From: JBOGEB01 sp050743125
GTDB lineage: Bacteria; Actinomycetota; Nitriliruptoria; Euzebyales; Egibacteraceae
Direction: 5' to 3'
DNA: 17,307 bases
NCBI GenBank assembly: GCA_050743125.1
Contig: JBOGEB010000079.1
Span: 1-17,307, forward strand
The translations under genes and the position numbers were made by a program. Under the pieces are notes generated by a model. The model searched no databases and had not been told where the DNA came from. It was given only the letters and a program-made list of their open reading frames with translations. Shown here one piece after another: positions 8,530-15,317 of this stretch (its first letter is position 1; each line of letters opens with the position of its first letter).

Positions 8530-8808
8530 TTAGAACTCGATGAGCTTTTCCCAGGTCTCCCGCCCAACGACGAACCTCTTGTCGTCGTCGATGTCCTGCT
8601 CGTCCTGGAGCCTCCCGACCGCCTTCTTCGTGTCCGGGCCGGCGATGCCGTCGATCCCCTTGGGGTCGTACGCCGGGCGGCGGGTCGCGGTGAGCAACCC
8701 CTGGAGGTTGTCGACGTGTCGACCCCGAACCCAGGTGGATGAGTCGTCCTCATCGACTTTGCGCAGGTCGATCTCGTCCAGATCGACGGTCACTTTCACA
8801 GTGGCCAC
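8530..8808 (-). CDS. Small peptidoglycan-binding-fold protein, cytoplasmic or of unknown location
   Basis: GTG 8808 with an AAAGGAG box seven bases upstream; 92 residues. The N-terminal ~25 residues form an acidic beta segment (MATVKVTVDLDEIDLRKVDE). Residues 28-92 follow the PG_binding_1 pattern of LQ..L, DGIAGPDTKKAVGRLQ, and VGRETWEKLI. There is no signal peptide or lipobox, although this fold usually binds cell-wall peptidoglycan in secreted proteins. A role other than wall binding, or export by another route, is possible. The gene is monocistronic, ends in a strong terminator, and has a truncated duplicate just downstream. Its promoter carries the same palindrome as the sigma factor gene, so it is a likely member of that regulon. 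Fold assignment is by pattern only. Confidence 0.75.
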   Translation of the reverse strand: MATVKVTVDLDEIDLRKVDEDDSSTWVRGRHVDNLQGLLTATRRPAYDPKGIDGIAGPDTKKAVGRLQDEQDIDDDKRFVVGRETWEKLIEF

Positions 8809-8877
8809 GTTTGCTCCTTTGCTCGTTGGCCTCGTGGTTGACTGTCCCAGGGTCGCCGGAGGCAGCGTCGCTGACCA

Positions 8878-8895
8878 GTCAGGGAAATCCCTGAC
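8878..8895 (-). promoter_or_regulatory. Palindromic operator-like site 2 (GTCAGGGATTTCCCTGAC on the minus strand)
   Basis: An 18-base dyad with two perfect 8-bp arms around TT. It lies about 70 bases upstream of the start of the peptidoglycan-binding-fold gene (8808) and is followed on the minus strand by TGG. Base for base it is the same as site 3 when both are read in the direction of their genes. Confidence 0.75.
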
Positions 8896-9014
8896 ATTTC
8901 CCGGCGCCCCCGGATGCCCGCGAGACCTTCAGTCCCGCGTAGGCGTCAACGCGCATGTATCAGGCCGCCTGGCGGCTGCTCTGTCAAGAGAGTCAACAGG
9001 ACAGGAGATGAGCC

Positions 9015-9215
9015 ATGCGCGCTTCCCGCAGCGACGGCACGGGTGTGATCACCTCGTTTTCCTCGGGCGCGTTCCCCCTGAACGTCACCCACTCTGGCCC
9101 GGTTTCGACAGATGTCCGAAGCCCCCCTCGGCCAGTGACTGCTGATGCGAGGCGGGCAAAGTCAGGGATTTCCCTGACTACCGGAGCGCGCAGGGAGCGC
9201 CGATCCTGTCATTGA
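9015..9215 (+). CDS. Doubtful 66-residue ORF between site 2 and the sigma factor gene
   Basis: ATG 9015 has a good AGGAG box seven bases upstream. The product MRASRSDGTGVITSFSSGAF and onward is low in hydrophobic residues, has no recognisable domain, and is read straight through palindrome site 3. The ribosome binding site is the only argument for it; it may be the head of a lost gene. Otherwise the 423 bases between 8808 and 9232 hold only the two palindromes. Confidence 0.2.
   Translation: MRASRSDGTGVITSFSSGAFPLNVTHSGPVSTDVRSPPRPVTADARRAKSGISLTTGARRERRSCH
9161..9178 (+). promoter_or_regulatory. Palindromic operator-like site 3 (GTCAGGGATTTCCCTGAC)
   Basis: A perfect 8-bp dyad around TT, about 54 bases upstream of the sigma factor start, followed by TA. 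The sequence around it is otherwise unrelated to sites 1 and 2, so the 18-base match is not explained by duplication and suggests real regulatory function. Confidence 0.75.
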
Positions 9216-9231
9216 CTGGAGGGACGTTGAC

Positions 9232-9759
9232 GTGGAAGCAGTGGTGCTGGAGCCGGATGAAGCTGGCTGTGGGGCGGACGTCTTCGCCGTGGTCTTCCGT
9301 GATCTTCACCGTGACGCCGTGCGGCTGGCATGGCTGCTGTGCGGCGACGCGGATCGCGCGGAGGACGCGGTGAGCGAGGCGTTCGCCCGCGTCTACGTCC
9401 ACTGGCGCGAGGGGAGGGTGGCCGACCTGCGCCCCTACCTTCGCCGGGCGGTCGTGAACCAGATCCGTAACGTTGGGCGTCGGCGGGTGCTCGAGCTGCG
9501 TGAGGCTGGCCGGCACTCCGGGGACCAGCGTGGCCCGCGGCTGCACGACGACGACGTCGCCGAGCGGGACGAGGTCCGCCGGCTCCTCAGCCAGCTCACC
9601 AGCCGGCAGCGGCAGGTGATCGTCCTGCGGTTCTACGCCGACCTCGACACTCTGCAGACCGCCGATGTGCTGGGCTGCCCCGTCGGGACGGTGAAGTCCC
9701 TCACCTCCAGAGGCCTCGCCCGCCTCCGGGCGCTGCAGGACGCCCAGGCCGCAGCGTAG
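9232..9759 (+). CDS. ECF sigma factor, SigE family (TIGR02983-like)
   Basis: GTG 9232 with a GGAGGG box eight bases upstream; 175 residues. Region 2 spans about residues 18-85, including DLHRDAVRLAWLLCGDADRA and EDAVSEAFARVYVHW. Region 4 spans about residues 112-170, with SQLTSRQRQVIVLRFYADL and a helix-turn-helix VLGCPVGTVKSLTSRGLARL. There is no extra C-terminal domain. Such factors direct RNA polymerase to stress or envelope promoters and are usually held by an anti-sigma factor encoded next door; none is present here, because the gene is followed by a terminator and a convergent gene. A palindrome shared with the peptidoglycan-binding-fold genes lies upstream, so it may be controlled by a DNA-binding regulator or control that small regulon itself. 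Confidence 0.92.
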   Translation: MEAVVLEPDEAGCGADVFAVVFRDLHRDAVRLAWLLCGDADRAEDAVSEAFARVYVHWREGRVADLRPYLRRAVVNQIRNVGRRRVLELREAGRHSGDQRGPRLHDDDVAERDEVRRLLSQLTSRQRQVIVLRFYADLDTLQTADVLGCPVGTVKSLTSRGLARLRALQDAQAAA

Positions 9760-9808
9760 TCAGTCACGAAGCGTTCGAGGAGCACTCTGAACTAACACGG
9801 GGGGTCAG

Positions 9809-9850
9809 GGGCCTTCCCTCCCCATTTGGGGGGGTGGGGAGGGAAGGCCC
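9809..9850. terminator. Strong bidirectional terminator-like hairpin between the sigma gene and rpe
   Basis: GGGCCTTCCCTCCCCA (9809-9824) pairs perfectly with TGGGGAGGGAAGGCCC (9835-9850), a 16-bp stem with a 10-base loop. It separates two convergent genes. Neither side has a U-tract, which is common in high-GC actinobacteria. Confidence 0.8.
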
Positions 9851-9962
9851 ATAGGACGACCCGGCTGCGGGGCGCTGGCTGGACCGGTGGCACCGAGCTT
9901 GCCGGCGCGCCCGGGATCGGCATCCGCCTGACCGGCCTGGGGCGCAGCCCGGCTGCAGTTGG

Positions 9963-10634
9963 TCAGCTCGCCCAGGCCGCCTTGGCTCGGGCGCGGAGGT
10001 CGGCGACGCCCTCGGCGAAGGAGTCGTAGCGCCACAGGGCGCTGCCGGCGCAGAAGACATCGGCGCCGGCGGCGGCAGCCCCGGCGATCGTGTCAGGCCC
10101 GATGCCGCCGTCGACCTCGAGCTCGATGTCGAAGCCGCTCGCGTCGATCAGCGCGCGGGCAGCCGCGATCTTCGGCTCCATCGTCGCGATGTAGCTCTGG
10201 CCGCCGAAGCCCGGGCTGACGGTCATGATCAGCAGGAGGTCGACGAGGTCGAGGACGTTCTCGATGAACGCGAGCGGTGTCGCGGGCGAGAGCGCGACGC
10301 CCGTCCGCGCCCCGAGCTCGCGGATCACGTGGTAGGTGTAGTGCGCCTGTTGGAGCGTCTCGGGATGGACGATCACCAGCTCGCAGCCGGCCTCGACATA
10401 GCGGGGGAGCAGCTCTTCGGGCCGCTCGCACATGAGGTGCGCCTCAAACCCGACCGTGCAGACCTTCCGGCACGCGGCGATCACGTCCGGCCCGAACGTG
10501 AGGTTCGGGACGAACCTGCCGTCCATGACATCCCATTGGATACGGTCGACGCCAGCCTTCTCCAGCGCGGCGCAGTCGTCGCCGAGGCGCGCGAAGTCGG
10601 CGGGGAGCACGGACGGCACGATTTTGGGGGTCAC
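9963..10634 (-). CDS. rpe: Ribulose-phosphate 3-epimerase
   Basis: Interconverts ribulose 5-phosphate and xylulose 5-phosphate in the pentose phosphate pathway. GTG 10634 gives 223 residues, the usual length, starting MTPKIVPSVLPADFARL. Family motifs: DVMDGRFVPNLTFGP (35-49), FEAHLM (63-68), MTVSPGFGGQ (137-146) and ELEVDGGI (171-178). Metal ligands Asp35, His66 and Asp175 are present. The first His of the classical I-H-x-D pattern is Gln33, as in some other bacterial Rpe proteins. GGAG is only one base from the GTG. An upstream ATG at 10658 with an AGGG box would add eight residues and is an alternative start. The gene is monocistronic, followed by the sigma gene in convergent orientation. 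Confidence 0.93.
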   Translation of the reverse strand: MTPKIVPSVLPADFARLGDDCAALEKAGVDRIQWDVMDGRFVPNLTFGPDVIAACRKVCTVGFEAHLMCERPEELLPRYVEAGCELVIVHPETLQQAHYTYHVIRELGARTGVALSPATPLAFIENVLDLVDLLLIMTVSPGFGGQSYIATMEPKIAAARALIDASGFDIELEVDGGIGPDTIAGAAAAGADVFCAGSALWRYDSFAEGVADLRARAKAAWAS

Positions 10635-10689
10635 GCTCCGCAGCGTAGCGCAAGGCATGCTCGCCCTCATTAAGTCAAGCTCCGGGCAA

Positions 10690-10976
10690 TCAGCCCATCC
10701 GTCGCCATTCCCGAGCCATCTGGAGCTTGCCGACACCGGGCGGGCCGCCGACGAGGATGAGCTGGCCGGTCCGGAAGCCCCCCGCGAGCTCCCGGTCCAG
10801 GACGCATCCCGTCGGTACTGGCCCGCCCGGGTGGCATGGGCGGAGATTGAGTACGGCGACGGTCCCGAGTCCCGCGCTCGGGACCGTCGCCGGCCCGCAC
10901 TTGTTGGTATGGCGACGATCGGCTCGCCCGCCGCGGCGAACGTCCCGAGCGTTGACACGTTCTCTCTCTGGGCCAT
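10690..10976 (-). pseudogene. Relic of a RecA/DnaB-like P-loop ATPase
   Basis: On the minus strand, ATG 10976 begins MAQRENVSTLGTFAAAGEPI in one frame. In another frame, about 10690-10810, the sequence reads LDRELAGGFRTGQLILVGG, then PPGVGKLQMARE before a TGA at 10690. That is the entry to the ATPase core of DnaB/RadA/KaiC-type proteins (LDR.LGGG..PGQL.L.GG.PG.GKT), with the Walker A Thr replaced by Leu. The two parts are in different frames and a large hairpin (10854-10892) lies between them. Everything after the Walker A helix is missing. Together with the frameshift this marks a dead gene. Its promoter region still has the hexamer sites shared with live genes. Confidence 0.5.
10854..10892. 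repeat. 16-bp perfect hairpin within the ATPase relic
   Basis: CGGCGACGGTCCCGAG (10854-10869) pairs with CTCGGGACCGTCGCCG (10877-10892) across a 7-base loop. It could terminate transcription arriving from the histidine kinase gene, though no U-tract follows, or be an inserted element that broke the ATPase gene. Confidence 0.75.
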
Positions 10977-11009
10977 CTGCCCCGCGTAGTCCTCTTGTCG
11001 AGATCGATG

Positions 11010-11051
11010 ATCCCCTGTAAGGGGGATATGGTCATCCCCAATATTGATGAA
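11010..11051 (-). promoter_or_regulatory. Phased hexamer sites upstream of the ATPase relic
   Basis: ATCCCC (11010-11015), GGGGAT (11022-11027) and ATCCCC (11034-11039) alternate in orientation with exactly 6-base spacers, a 12-base period. AATATTGATGAA (11040-11051) follows directly. The block is 34-75 bases upstream of ATG 10976. Similar blocks precede the histidine kinase and the TasA operon. Confidence 0.6.
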
Positions 11052-11063
11052 AGCGCGGCTCGC

Positions 11064-12497
11064 TCAAGGCGCTGTTCTTTCGGCGGGCAGACGCAGCGTG
11101 AAGCAGGCGCCGCCACCGGGGCGGTCCTCGTACCACAGCGCGCCGCCTTGGCCGTCCATGAGTTGGCGGGCGATGGCCAGACCGAAGCCGTGGCCGCCGG
11201 CCTGGGCGGAGGCGGCGCTGCGGTGGCCGCGCTCGAAGATCCGCTCGCGGAGGTGTGGCGCGACGCCCGGGCCGTGGTCGGCCACGCGGACGACGACGCG
11301 GTCACCGTCACGCTCGGCGCTGATCGCGACTGGGGACCCCGGCGCGTGGCGGTCCGCGTTGACGAGCAGTTGCTGCACGACCTGCGCGGTGTGCGCGGCG
11401 TTGCCCCAGCCACGAAGGTCGGACGCGATGGCGCAGCCCACGCGCATGCCGCTGGCGTTCGCGCAGATGACCACGGGGGCGAGCGCCTCGGCGAGATCGA
11501 ACGAGGTGGGACGCTGGGCCGTCGGGACGTGGTCGAGGAGCGTGCGCAGCCGGGTGATCTCGGCTTGCAGGGCTGCGGCCAGCGCCTCGCGGGTGTCGCC
11601 GTCGAGGAGGTCGCGGTAACGCTCGAGCGTTCCTGTGGCGCTCTCGATCGCCAGCAGCGCCGAGGACGCCTCGTGGGCGCGCTCCTCCTGCGCCGCACGC
11701 AGATCGCGGGCCAGGGCCTCAGCCTCGAGGGCGGTGGCCTGGGAGGCAAGCATCCGACGGCGCTGGGCGGCGAACGCCTGCTGGACGTCACGGTAGCTTG
11801 CGAGCACGCCCAGCAGCAGCGCCGCCGGGCACAGCGCGTCGAGCGAGGACGCCGAGTCGGCCAGCGGGGGAACGGCCATCCGAAGCTCGGTGAGCGCGAG
11901 GCCGGCGACCACGACTCCGGTCCAGGCGAACAGTTGCCGTCCCTCCCGGACGCCCGCGGTGACGTACGCGGCGCCGAGACCCAGGAGCAGGGCCGCGGGC
12001 AGCGCTCCCCCGAGGCCGGGAACTCGCGATCCGTGCGGCAGCGTGGTGAGCGCGACCGACGTCACCAGCGTGACGAGCACGGCCTGAGCCGCGTCCGATC
12101 GGGTCTTGACCAACGGCGCGAGCAGCCCGTAGCCGAGCAGCGCGATCACGGCCAGACGGCTGACGGGCTGCAGGGCGGCGAGCATACCCGCCGTGGCCCC
12201 GCCCGTGACGCCGTACAGCGCCATCGCCAGGCCGATGCGCAACGCCTGGGCGTCGCCGGCGACGCGCCACCGCAGCAGGCACAGCACCGCAACGACGGCC
12301 GCGAGGCTGGCCGTCAGCTCCTGCAGGGGATCGCGCAGCCACCGTCCGAGGGCCTCACCTTGCCGCACGCCTACCACCGGAGCGAACAGCAGCAGGAACA
12401 GCGCGAGCAACAGCAGGCCCCCGGCGATCAACCACCGCATTTCGACCGAGCCTGGGTGTGACTGCTCACGGCTGCTCACGTTGGCGTGGGTCATCAT
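11064..12497 (-). CDS. Sensor histidine kinase with an N-terminal polytopic membrane domain
   Basis: 477 residues from ATG 12497, with a GGCGGAA box (an ATG at 12494 is equally possible). About eight hydrophobic segments occupy residues 22-234. A coiled-coil/dimerisation region follows (240-325); HEASSALLAI, residues 275-284, is the likely H-box with His275 as phosphate acceptor. The HATPase part has N-box LLVNADRH (Asn380), G1 DHGPG (407-411) and G2 GGHGFGLA (434-441). It is thus complete as a kinase, although the H-box is diverged from the usual HELRTPL pattern. No response regulator gene is adjacent. The nearest, at 16576-17247, lies on the other side of the TasA/SipW operon and is the natural candidate partner. 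G/C-rich repeats upstream suggest control by a shared regulator. Confidence 0.85.
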   Translation of the reverse strand: MMTHANVSSREQSHPGSVEMRWLIAGGLLLLALFLLLFAPVVGVRQGEALGRWLRDPLQELTASLAAVVAVLCLLRWRVAGDAQALRIGLAMALYGVTGGATAGMLAALQPVSRLAVIALLGYGLLAPLVKTRSDAAQAVLVTLVTSVALTTLPHGSRVPGLGGALPAALLLGLGAAYVTAGVREGRQLFAWTGVVVAGLALTELRMAVPPLADSASSLDALCPAALLLGVLASYRDVQQAFAAQRRRMLASQATALEAEALARDLRAAQEERAHEASSALLAIESATGTLERYRDLLDGDTREALAAALQAEITRLRTLLDHVPTAQRPTSFDLAEALAPVVICANASGMRVGCAIASDLRGWGNAAHTAQVVQQLLVNADRHAPGSPVAISAERDGDRVVVRVADHGPGVAPHLRERIFERGHRSAASAQAGGHGFGLAIARQLMDGQGGALWYEDRPGGGACFTLRLPAERTAP

Positions 12498-12529
12498 GGC
12501 CGTTCCGCCTTGGACGGGGGTCAAGCACG

Positions 12530-12567
12530 GGGGATACTCGTGTCCCCTGATGGGGTGTCCCCCCTGA
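12530..12567 (-). promoter_or_regulatory. Hexamer sites and promoter region of the histidine kinase gene
   Basis: GGGGAT (12530-12535) and GTCCCC (12542-12547) are separated by 6 bases, the same unit as upstream of the ATPase relic. A second GTCCCC lies at 12557-12562, and both GTCCCC copies run into CTGA, making a 15-base direct repeat. On the minus strand GAGTAT (12538-12533) may be the -10 element. Confidence 0.5.
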
Positions 12568-12639
12568 AGGCGTCTGTCGGACATCCGGAGTTACGGGCAA
12601 AGTGTTGGCGGTTTGAAATAGCGCGCCCGGGCTAGCCCC

Positions 12640-12670
12640 ACGCAGGGTCGACCCGCAGCTCTCCCTGCGT
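12640..12670 (-). terminator. Possible terminator after the TasA/SipW operon
   Basis: ACGCAGGG (12640-12647) pairs with CCCTGCGT (12663-12670), an 8-bp stem with a 15-base loop. It lies 120 bases downstream of the last gene of the operon. The rest of 12598-12789 holds nothing recognisable. Confidence 0.35.
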
Positions 12671-12789
12671 CACCGGCCCGTTCCCCAGCGCAACTCCAGG
12701 CCAGCCACGGCTTTGAGGTGCGGTCCTCGCCATTCGTGCCCGCCCCGTCCGCGTCGGCCTCGGTCGCCCCACCGCCGACCCCCCGCTTG

Positions 12790-13443
12790 TCAGGCGCCTT
12801 CTGCCGGTGCCGCTGATGGGTCGACCGGCTCGGCGCCAGCGCTCTTGGGCGCCTTGGGGGTCCGGTGACCCTCGAGCTGAGCGGCGGTCGCCGCGGCGTC
12901 GAGGTACGGGTCGATGGCAGGGAGCGGCGGAGCCACTGCTGCGGCGCCCGTGTCGGGGGCGCCGCCGGCCGGAGGAGGAGCCCCGCCTCCTGGCGCGCAG
13001 CCAGTCGCGGGGCAGGGCTCGTGAGGGTCCTTGCCTTGGCCGCCTTGGCCGCCGTGGTCGGCGTGGTTGCCGTGGTTGCCGTGGTTGCCGCGTCCGCCGT
13101 GGTTGCCGTGGTTGCCGGATCCCGGCGCCTTCTGCGGCGCGCTTGATGGCGGCCCGTCGGCTGGAGCGGCGCCGGTGTGCCCGGTTGGAGCGGCGCCGGT
13201 CGGCCCGGTTGGCTGTGGCTCGATCACGGGCTCCGTGGGACCCTCCGGCAAGCCCGTCGGCAGGTCACCGACCGCCTGCGTGGCCGGCGGGCGAGGGGTC
13301 TTCTCTGCCGGTGCGACGGCCACGCCCGCCGCGACGCCCAGCCGCCGCGTGAAGCTGGCGCTGGCAACCGGCATCGTCGCCGGCAGCAGCACGACGGCGA
13401 GCACGACCGGAGCGAGCCGGCGCTGGTGAGTGTTGGCGGTCAC
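12790..13443 (-). CDS. Secreted low-complexity protein with Gly-Asn-His repeats
   Basis: GTG 13443 with an AAAGGAG box; 217 residues. A signal peptide is clear: basic HQRRLAP, then hydrophobic VVLAVVLLPATMPVASA, with cleavage likely after ASA. Then comes Pro/Thr/Gly-rich sequence with PTGPTGAAPTGHTGAAP, a block of GNHG/GNHGNHADHGG repeats (about residues 108-135), a Cys pair (DPHEPCPATGC) and a Pro/Ala tail. There is no LPXTG motif or C-terminal helix, so it is probably released or held non-covalently. The His-rich repeats could bind metal or form a fibrous matrix; this is inference. It is the last gene of the operon, 55 bases after the signal peptidase gene, so it may belong to the same surface structure. 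Confidence 0.75.
   Translation of the reverse strand: MTANTHQRRLAPVVLAVVLLPATMPVASASFTRRLGVAAGVAVAPAEKTPRPPATQAVGDLPTGLPEGPTEPVIEPQPTGPTGAAPTGHTGAAPADGPPSSAPQKAPGSGNHGNHGGRGNHGNHGNHADHGGQGGQGKDPHEPCPATGCAPGGGAPPPAGGAPDTGAAAVAPPLPAIDPYLDAAATAAQLEGHRTPKAPKSAGAEPVDPSAAPAEGA
13030..13120. repeat. 9-bp tandem repeats encoding Gly-Asn-His units
   Basis: Repeats of the type GTTGCCGTG occur in tandem and in frame; on the minus strand they encode GNHGNHG. Such tracts change length by slippage in units of three residues, so the repeat number may vary between strains. Confidence 0.8.
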
Positions 13444-13498
13444 TGGTGCTCCTTTCCGCTAAGGGCTGGTGGGCGGGGGAGGTTGGCGCGGTCGGTCA

Positions 13499-14662
13499 TC
13501 ACAGCACCGCGGCCATGGCACGTTGCACCCACAGGATGGGCTGTCCGACGCCGGGCAGGTGCATGACGACCCGGCCGACGAGCGTCTCGGCGGGGACGGG
13601 TGAGTCGGGGGCCTCGTTGTTGTCCCCGAGCGTCGTGAGCACGGGCGATCCGCCCGTGGCGTCGATCCGTGCGATGCGGTGGACCACCGTGCGCCCCCGC
13701 TGGTGGAAGCTCACCACGTCGCCGACGGTCAGCGACTCGGACGCGACCCGACGAGCCAGGACGATGTCGCCCTCGTGCATGGTCGGCTCCATGCTGATGC
13801 CGTGGATCACCGCCGGAGTGACGCCAAGCGCGCCGGTGTTCAGCGCGATGATCGCCCCGGCGAGGATGGCGGTGACGAGGTAGGGCACGTCAGAGGACCG
13901 CCGCTGCTGGTCACGGGATACGGCGCGCTCCGTTTCGGCGGTGGTGTCGAGCAGGTGAAGGCCGAGGATCGGCACGAGCATGCCGACCAGCGCGGTGACG
14001 GCCCACGGCAGGTCGGGCAGGATCGGCGACAGCCGCTCAAAGGCGGCCAGCGGGCCGACGTAGGCCAGCGCGGCCCCGGCGCCGCCACGCTGGGCGAGGA
14101 CGGTGGCGAGCAGGCCGGCGCCAGCGGCGGGCAGCACGACCTCGCCGAGGTAGCGGATCCCGTTGGCGGGGTCCGCGAACTGGGTCGGCGCGGCCAGGGA
14201 CAGGCCGACGACGAGCAGGAGCCCCCATGGGACAGCGGTGGCCGCCGGGCCGCGCAGCGTCCTGGCGAGGTAAGCGCGGGTGACCTCGGCGCCCACCAGC
14301 ATCAGCGGCGTGGTCCACGCGATCGTGAGCAGCCCGACCGCCGAGTGGCTCCACGGCGAGCGGCCCATGCCGAAGACCAGGCCCGCGATGACGAGCACGG
14401 CGACCTGCGCGACGCCGACGCAGGCGGCGGTCGGCGCCCACCGCGTGCCGTCGGCGAGCAGAAGCCGGCGGTGACCGCGCACGAGCCACGCCGCGACGGC
14501 GGCCGGGGCCAGCCAGCGCAGCGGGTCGACGCCGAGGATGCCGACCGCCGACGGCAAGCCTGTCGGCAGCACGAGCGGTGCGAGCCAGGCGGCGAGCGTG
14601 ACAGCGGCGACGGCTGCGGCTGCGGTGGGCAGTGCTCTGGTGGGGACAGCGGGGATGTCCAT
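13499..14662 (-). CDS. SipW-like (S26B) signal peptidase I with an N-terminal polytopic membrane domain
   Basis: ATG 14662 with a GGAGGAA box six bases upstream; 387 residues. The C-terminal third is an ER/archaeal-type signal peptidase: catalytic Ser290 in GISMEPTMHEGDIVL, His328 in VVHRI replacing the Lys of ordinary bacterial enzymes, and LGDNNEAPD (345-353) with Asp353. SipW enzymes of this kind cut the signal peptides of TasA/camelysin-like proteins, two of which are encoded just upstream (32 bases). The family is usually about 180-200 residues. Here a further ~255 N-terminal residues contain about six or seven membrane segments, followed by a charged linker (241-258) and the usual membrane anchor (260-280). 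A sequence VGAEVTRAYLARTL (123-136) in the extension faintly recalls the EExxxR motif of CPBP membrane proteases, but I would not claim it. Confidence 0.88.
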   Translation of the reverse strand: MDIPAVPTRALPTAAAAVAAVTLAAWLAPLVLPTGLPSAVGILGVDPLRWLAPAAVAAWLVRGHRRLLLADGTRWAPTAACVGVAQVAVLVIAGLVFGMGRSPWSHSAVGLLTIAWTTPLMLVGAEVTRAYLARTLRGPAATAVPWGLLLVVGLSLAAPTQFADPANGIRYLGEVVLPAAGAGLLATVLAQRGGAGAALAYVGPLAAFERLSPILPDLPWAVTALVGMLVPILGLHLLDTTAETERAVSRDQQRRSSDVPYLVTAILAGAIIALNTGALGVTPAVIHGISMEPTMHEGDIVLARRVASESLTVGDVVSFHQRGRTVVHRIARIDATGGSPVLTTLGDNNEAPDSPVPAETLVGRVVMHLPGVGQPILWVQRAMAAVL

Positions 14663-14694
14663 GCGATGTTCCTCCGGGCGGCCGCGGGTGTTCT

Positions 14695-15246
14695 CTATGG
14701 CGTCGGCGCGGCGTTCTCGAAGACTGCTGAGAACGTCAGGTGATAGGCGTGAACTCCGGTGCGGTACTCGGTGGTGTTGTCGTTGGACTGGAACGTCACC
14801 CGCCAGGCAGGACCGGCCTTGGGGATGTCGCCGTCCGGATACAGCTCGCGGTCGGCCGCGCCCTTGGGAGGCGACAGCCGCTTGATGTCGAACTGTGCTC
14901 CGTCGATGGTGGGGGTGCCGCTGGGAGTAGCGGACTTCAGCACGGCGTCGACCGTCCCGACGTTCCCCACGAACGTGGTGACGTTGCAGCTGTAGCCGGG
15001 GAAGGCGTCTGTGAACGTGACCCTCGCTTCGTTGCCGACGTTCTCGGCGACGCAGCTCGCGTTGTCCGTCGTGTTGTCGGCGACCTCTCTGGCACCCGCG
15101 TCTAACTCCACCTTCAGGTTGCCGGTGTCCACCGTGGCGCCGACGTTGAGCTGATCCGACCACAGCGCGAACCCCAGGCCCATCGTCGCCACCACGCCGA
15201 CGACCAGGGACGCCAGCAGCGCCGGTCGTGCACCCAAGGTGCGCAT
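14695..15246 (-). CDS. TasA/camelysin-like protein with SipW-type signal peptide (second copy)
   Basis: ATG 15246 with an AAGGAGGAG box; 183 residues. The signal segment LLASLVVGVVATMGLGFALW is followed by SDQLNVGATVDTGNLKVEL, the typical SipW-substrate opening (ALWSD...TGNL). The mature part is a beta-rich domain with Cys residues and FPGYSCNVTTFVGNVGTVDA, matching its neighbour. In Bacillus such proteins form biofilm fibres or surface-bound proteases-like camelysin; here the role is inferred from the signal peptide and the adjacent peptidase. It lies between the first copy and the signal peptidase gene, and the hairpin at 15274-15301 precedes it. An in-frame upstream ATG at 15315 has no good ribosome binding site and would put charged sequence before the signal peptide, so it is rejected. 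Confidence 0.82.
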   Translation of the reverse strand: MRTLGARPALLASLVVGVVATMGLGFALWSDQLNVGATVDTGNLKVELDAGAREVADNTTDNASCVAENVGNEARVTFTDAFPGYSCNVTTFVGNVGTVDAVLKSATPSGTPTIDGAQFDIKRLSPPKGAADRELYPDGDIPKAGPAWRVTFQSNDNTTEYRTGVHAYHLTFSAVFENAAPTP

Positions 15247-15273
15247 GGCTCCTCCTTCTCTTCCGCTTGTGGG

Positions 15274-15301
15274 GCGGCGGGACCGCATGCGGTCCCGCCG
15301 C
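15274..15301. repeat. 28-bp perfect palindrome between the two TasA-like genes
   Basis: GCGGCGGGACCGCA and its reverse complement TGCGGTCCCGCCGC abut without a loop, a 14-bp arm. It lies 17 bases past the first stop and 28 before the next start. It may be a partial terminator or an mRNA stabiliser that sets the first protein above the rest of the operon. Confidence 0.85.
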
Positions 15302-15317
15302 ACCGCGGGCTCCACAC

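Noticed and set aside
9820..9834. CCCC-N-GGGG sequence resembling the hexamer regulatory sites
   Set aside because: It lies inside the perfect terminator stem-loop between two convergent gene ends, where no promoter is expected, and lacks the AT flanks of the hexamers.
13031..13429. Plus-strand frame with striking Pro-Trp-Leu repeats
   Set aside because: It is the antisense reading of the Gly-Asn-His repeat of the secreted protein, which has a signal peptide and a good ribosome binding site on the other strand.
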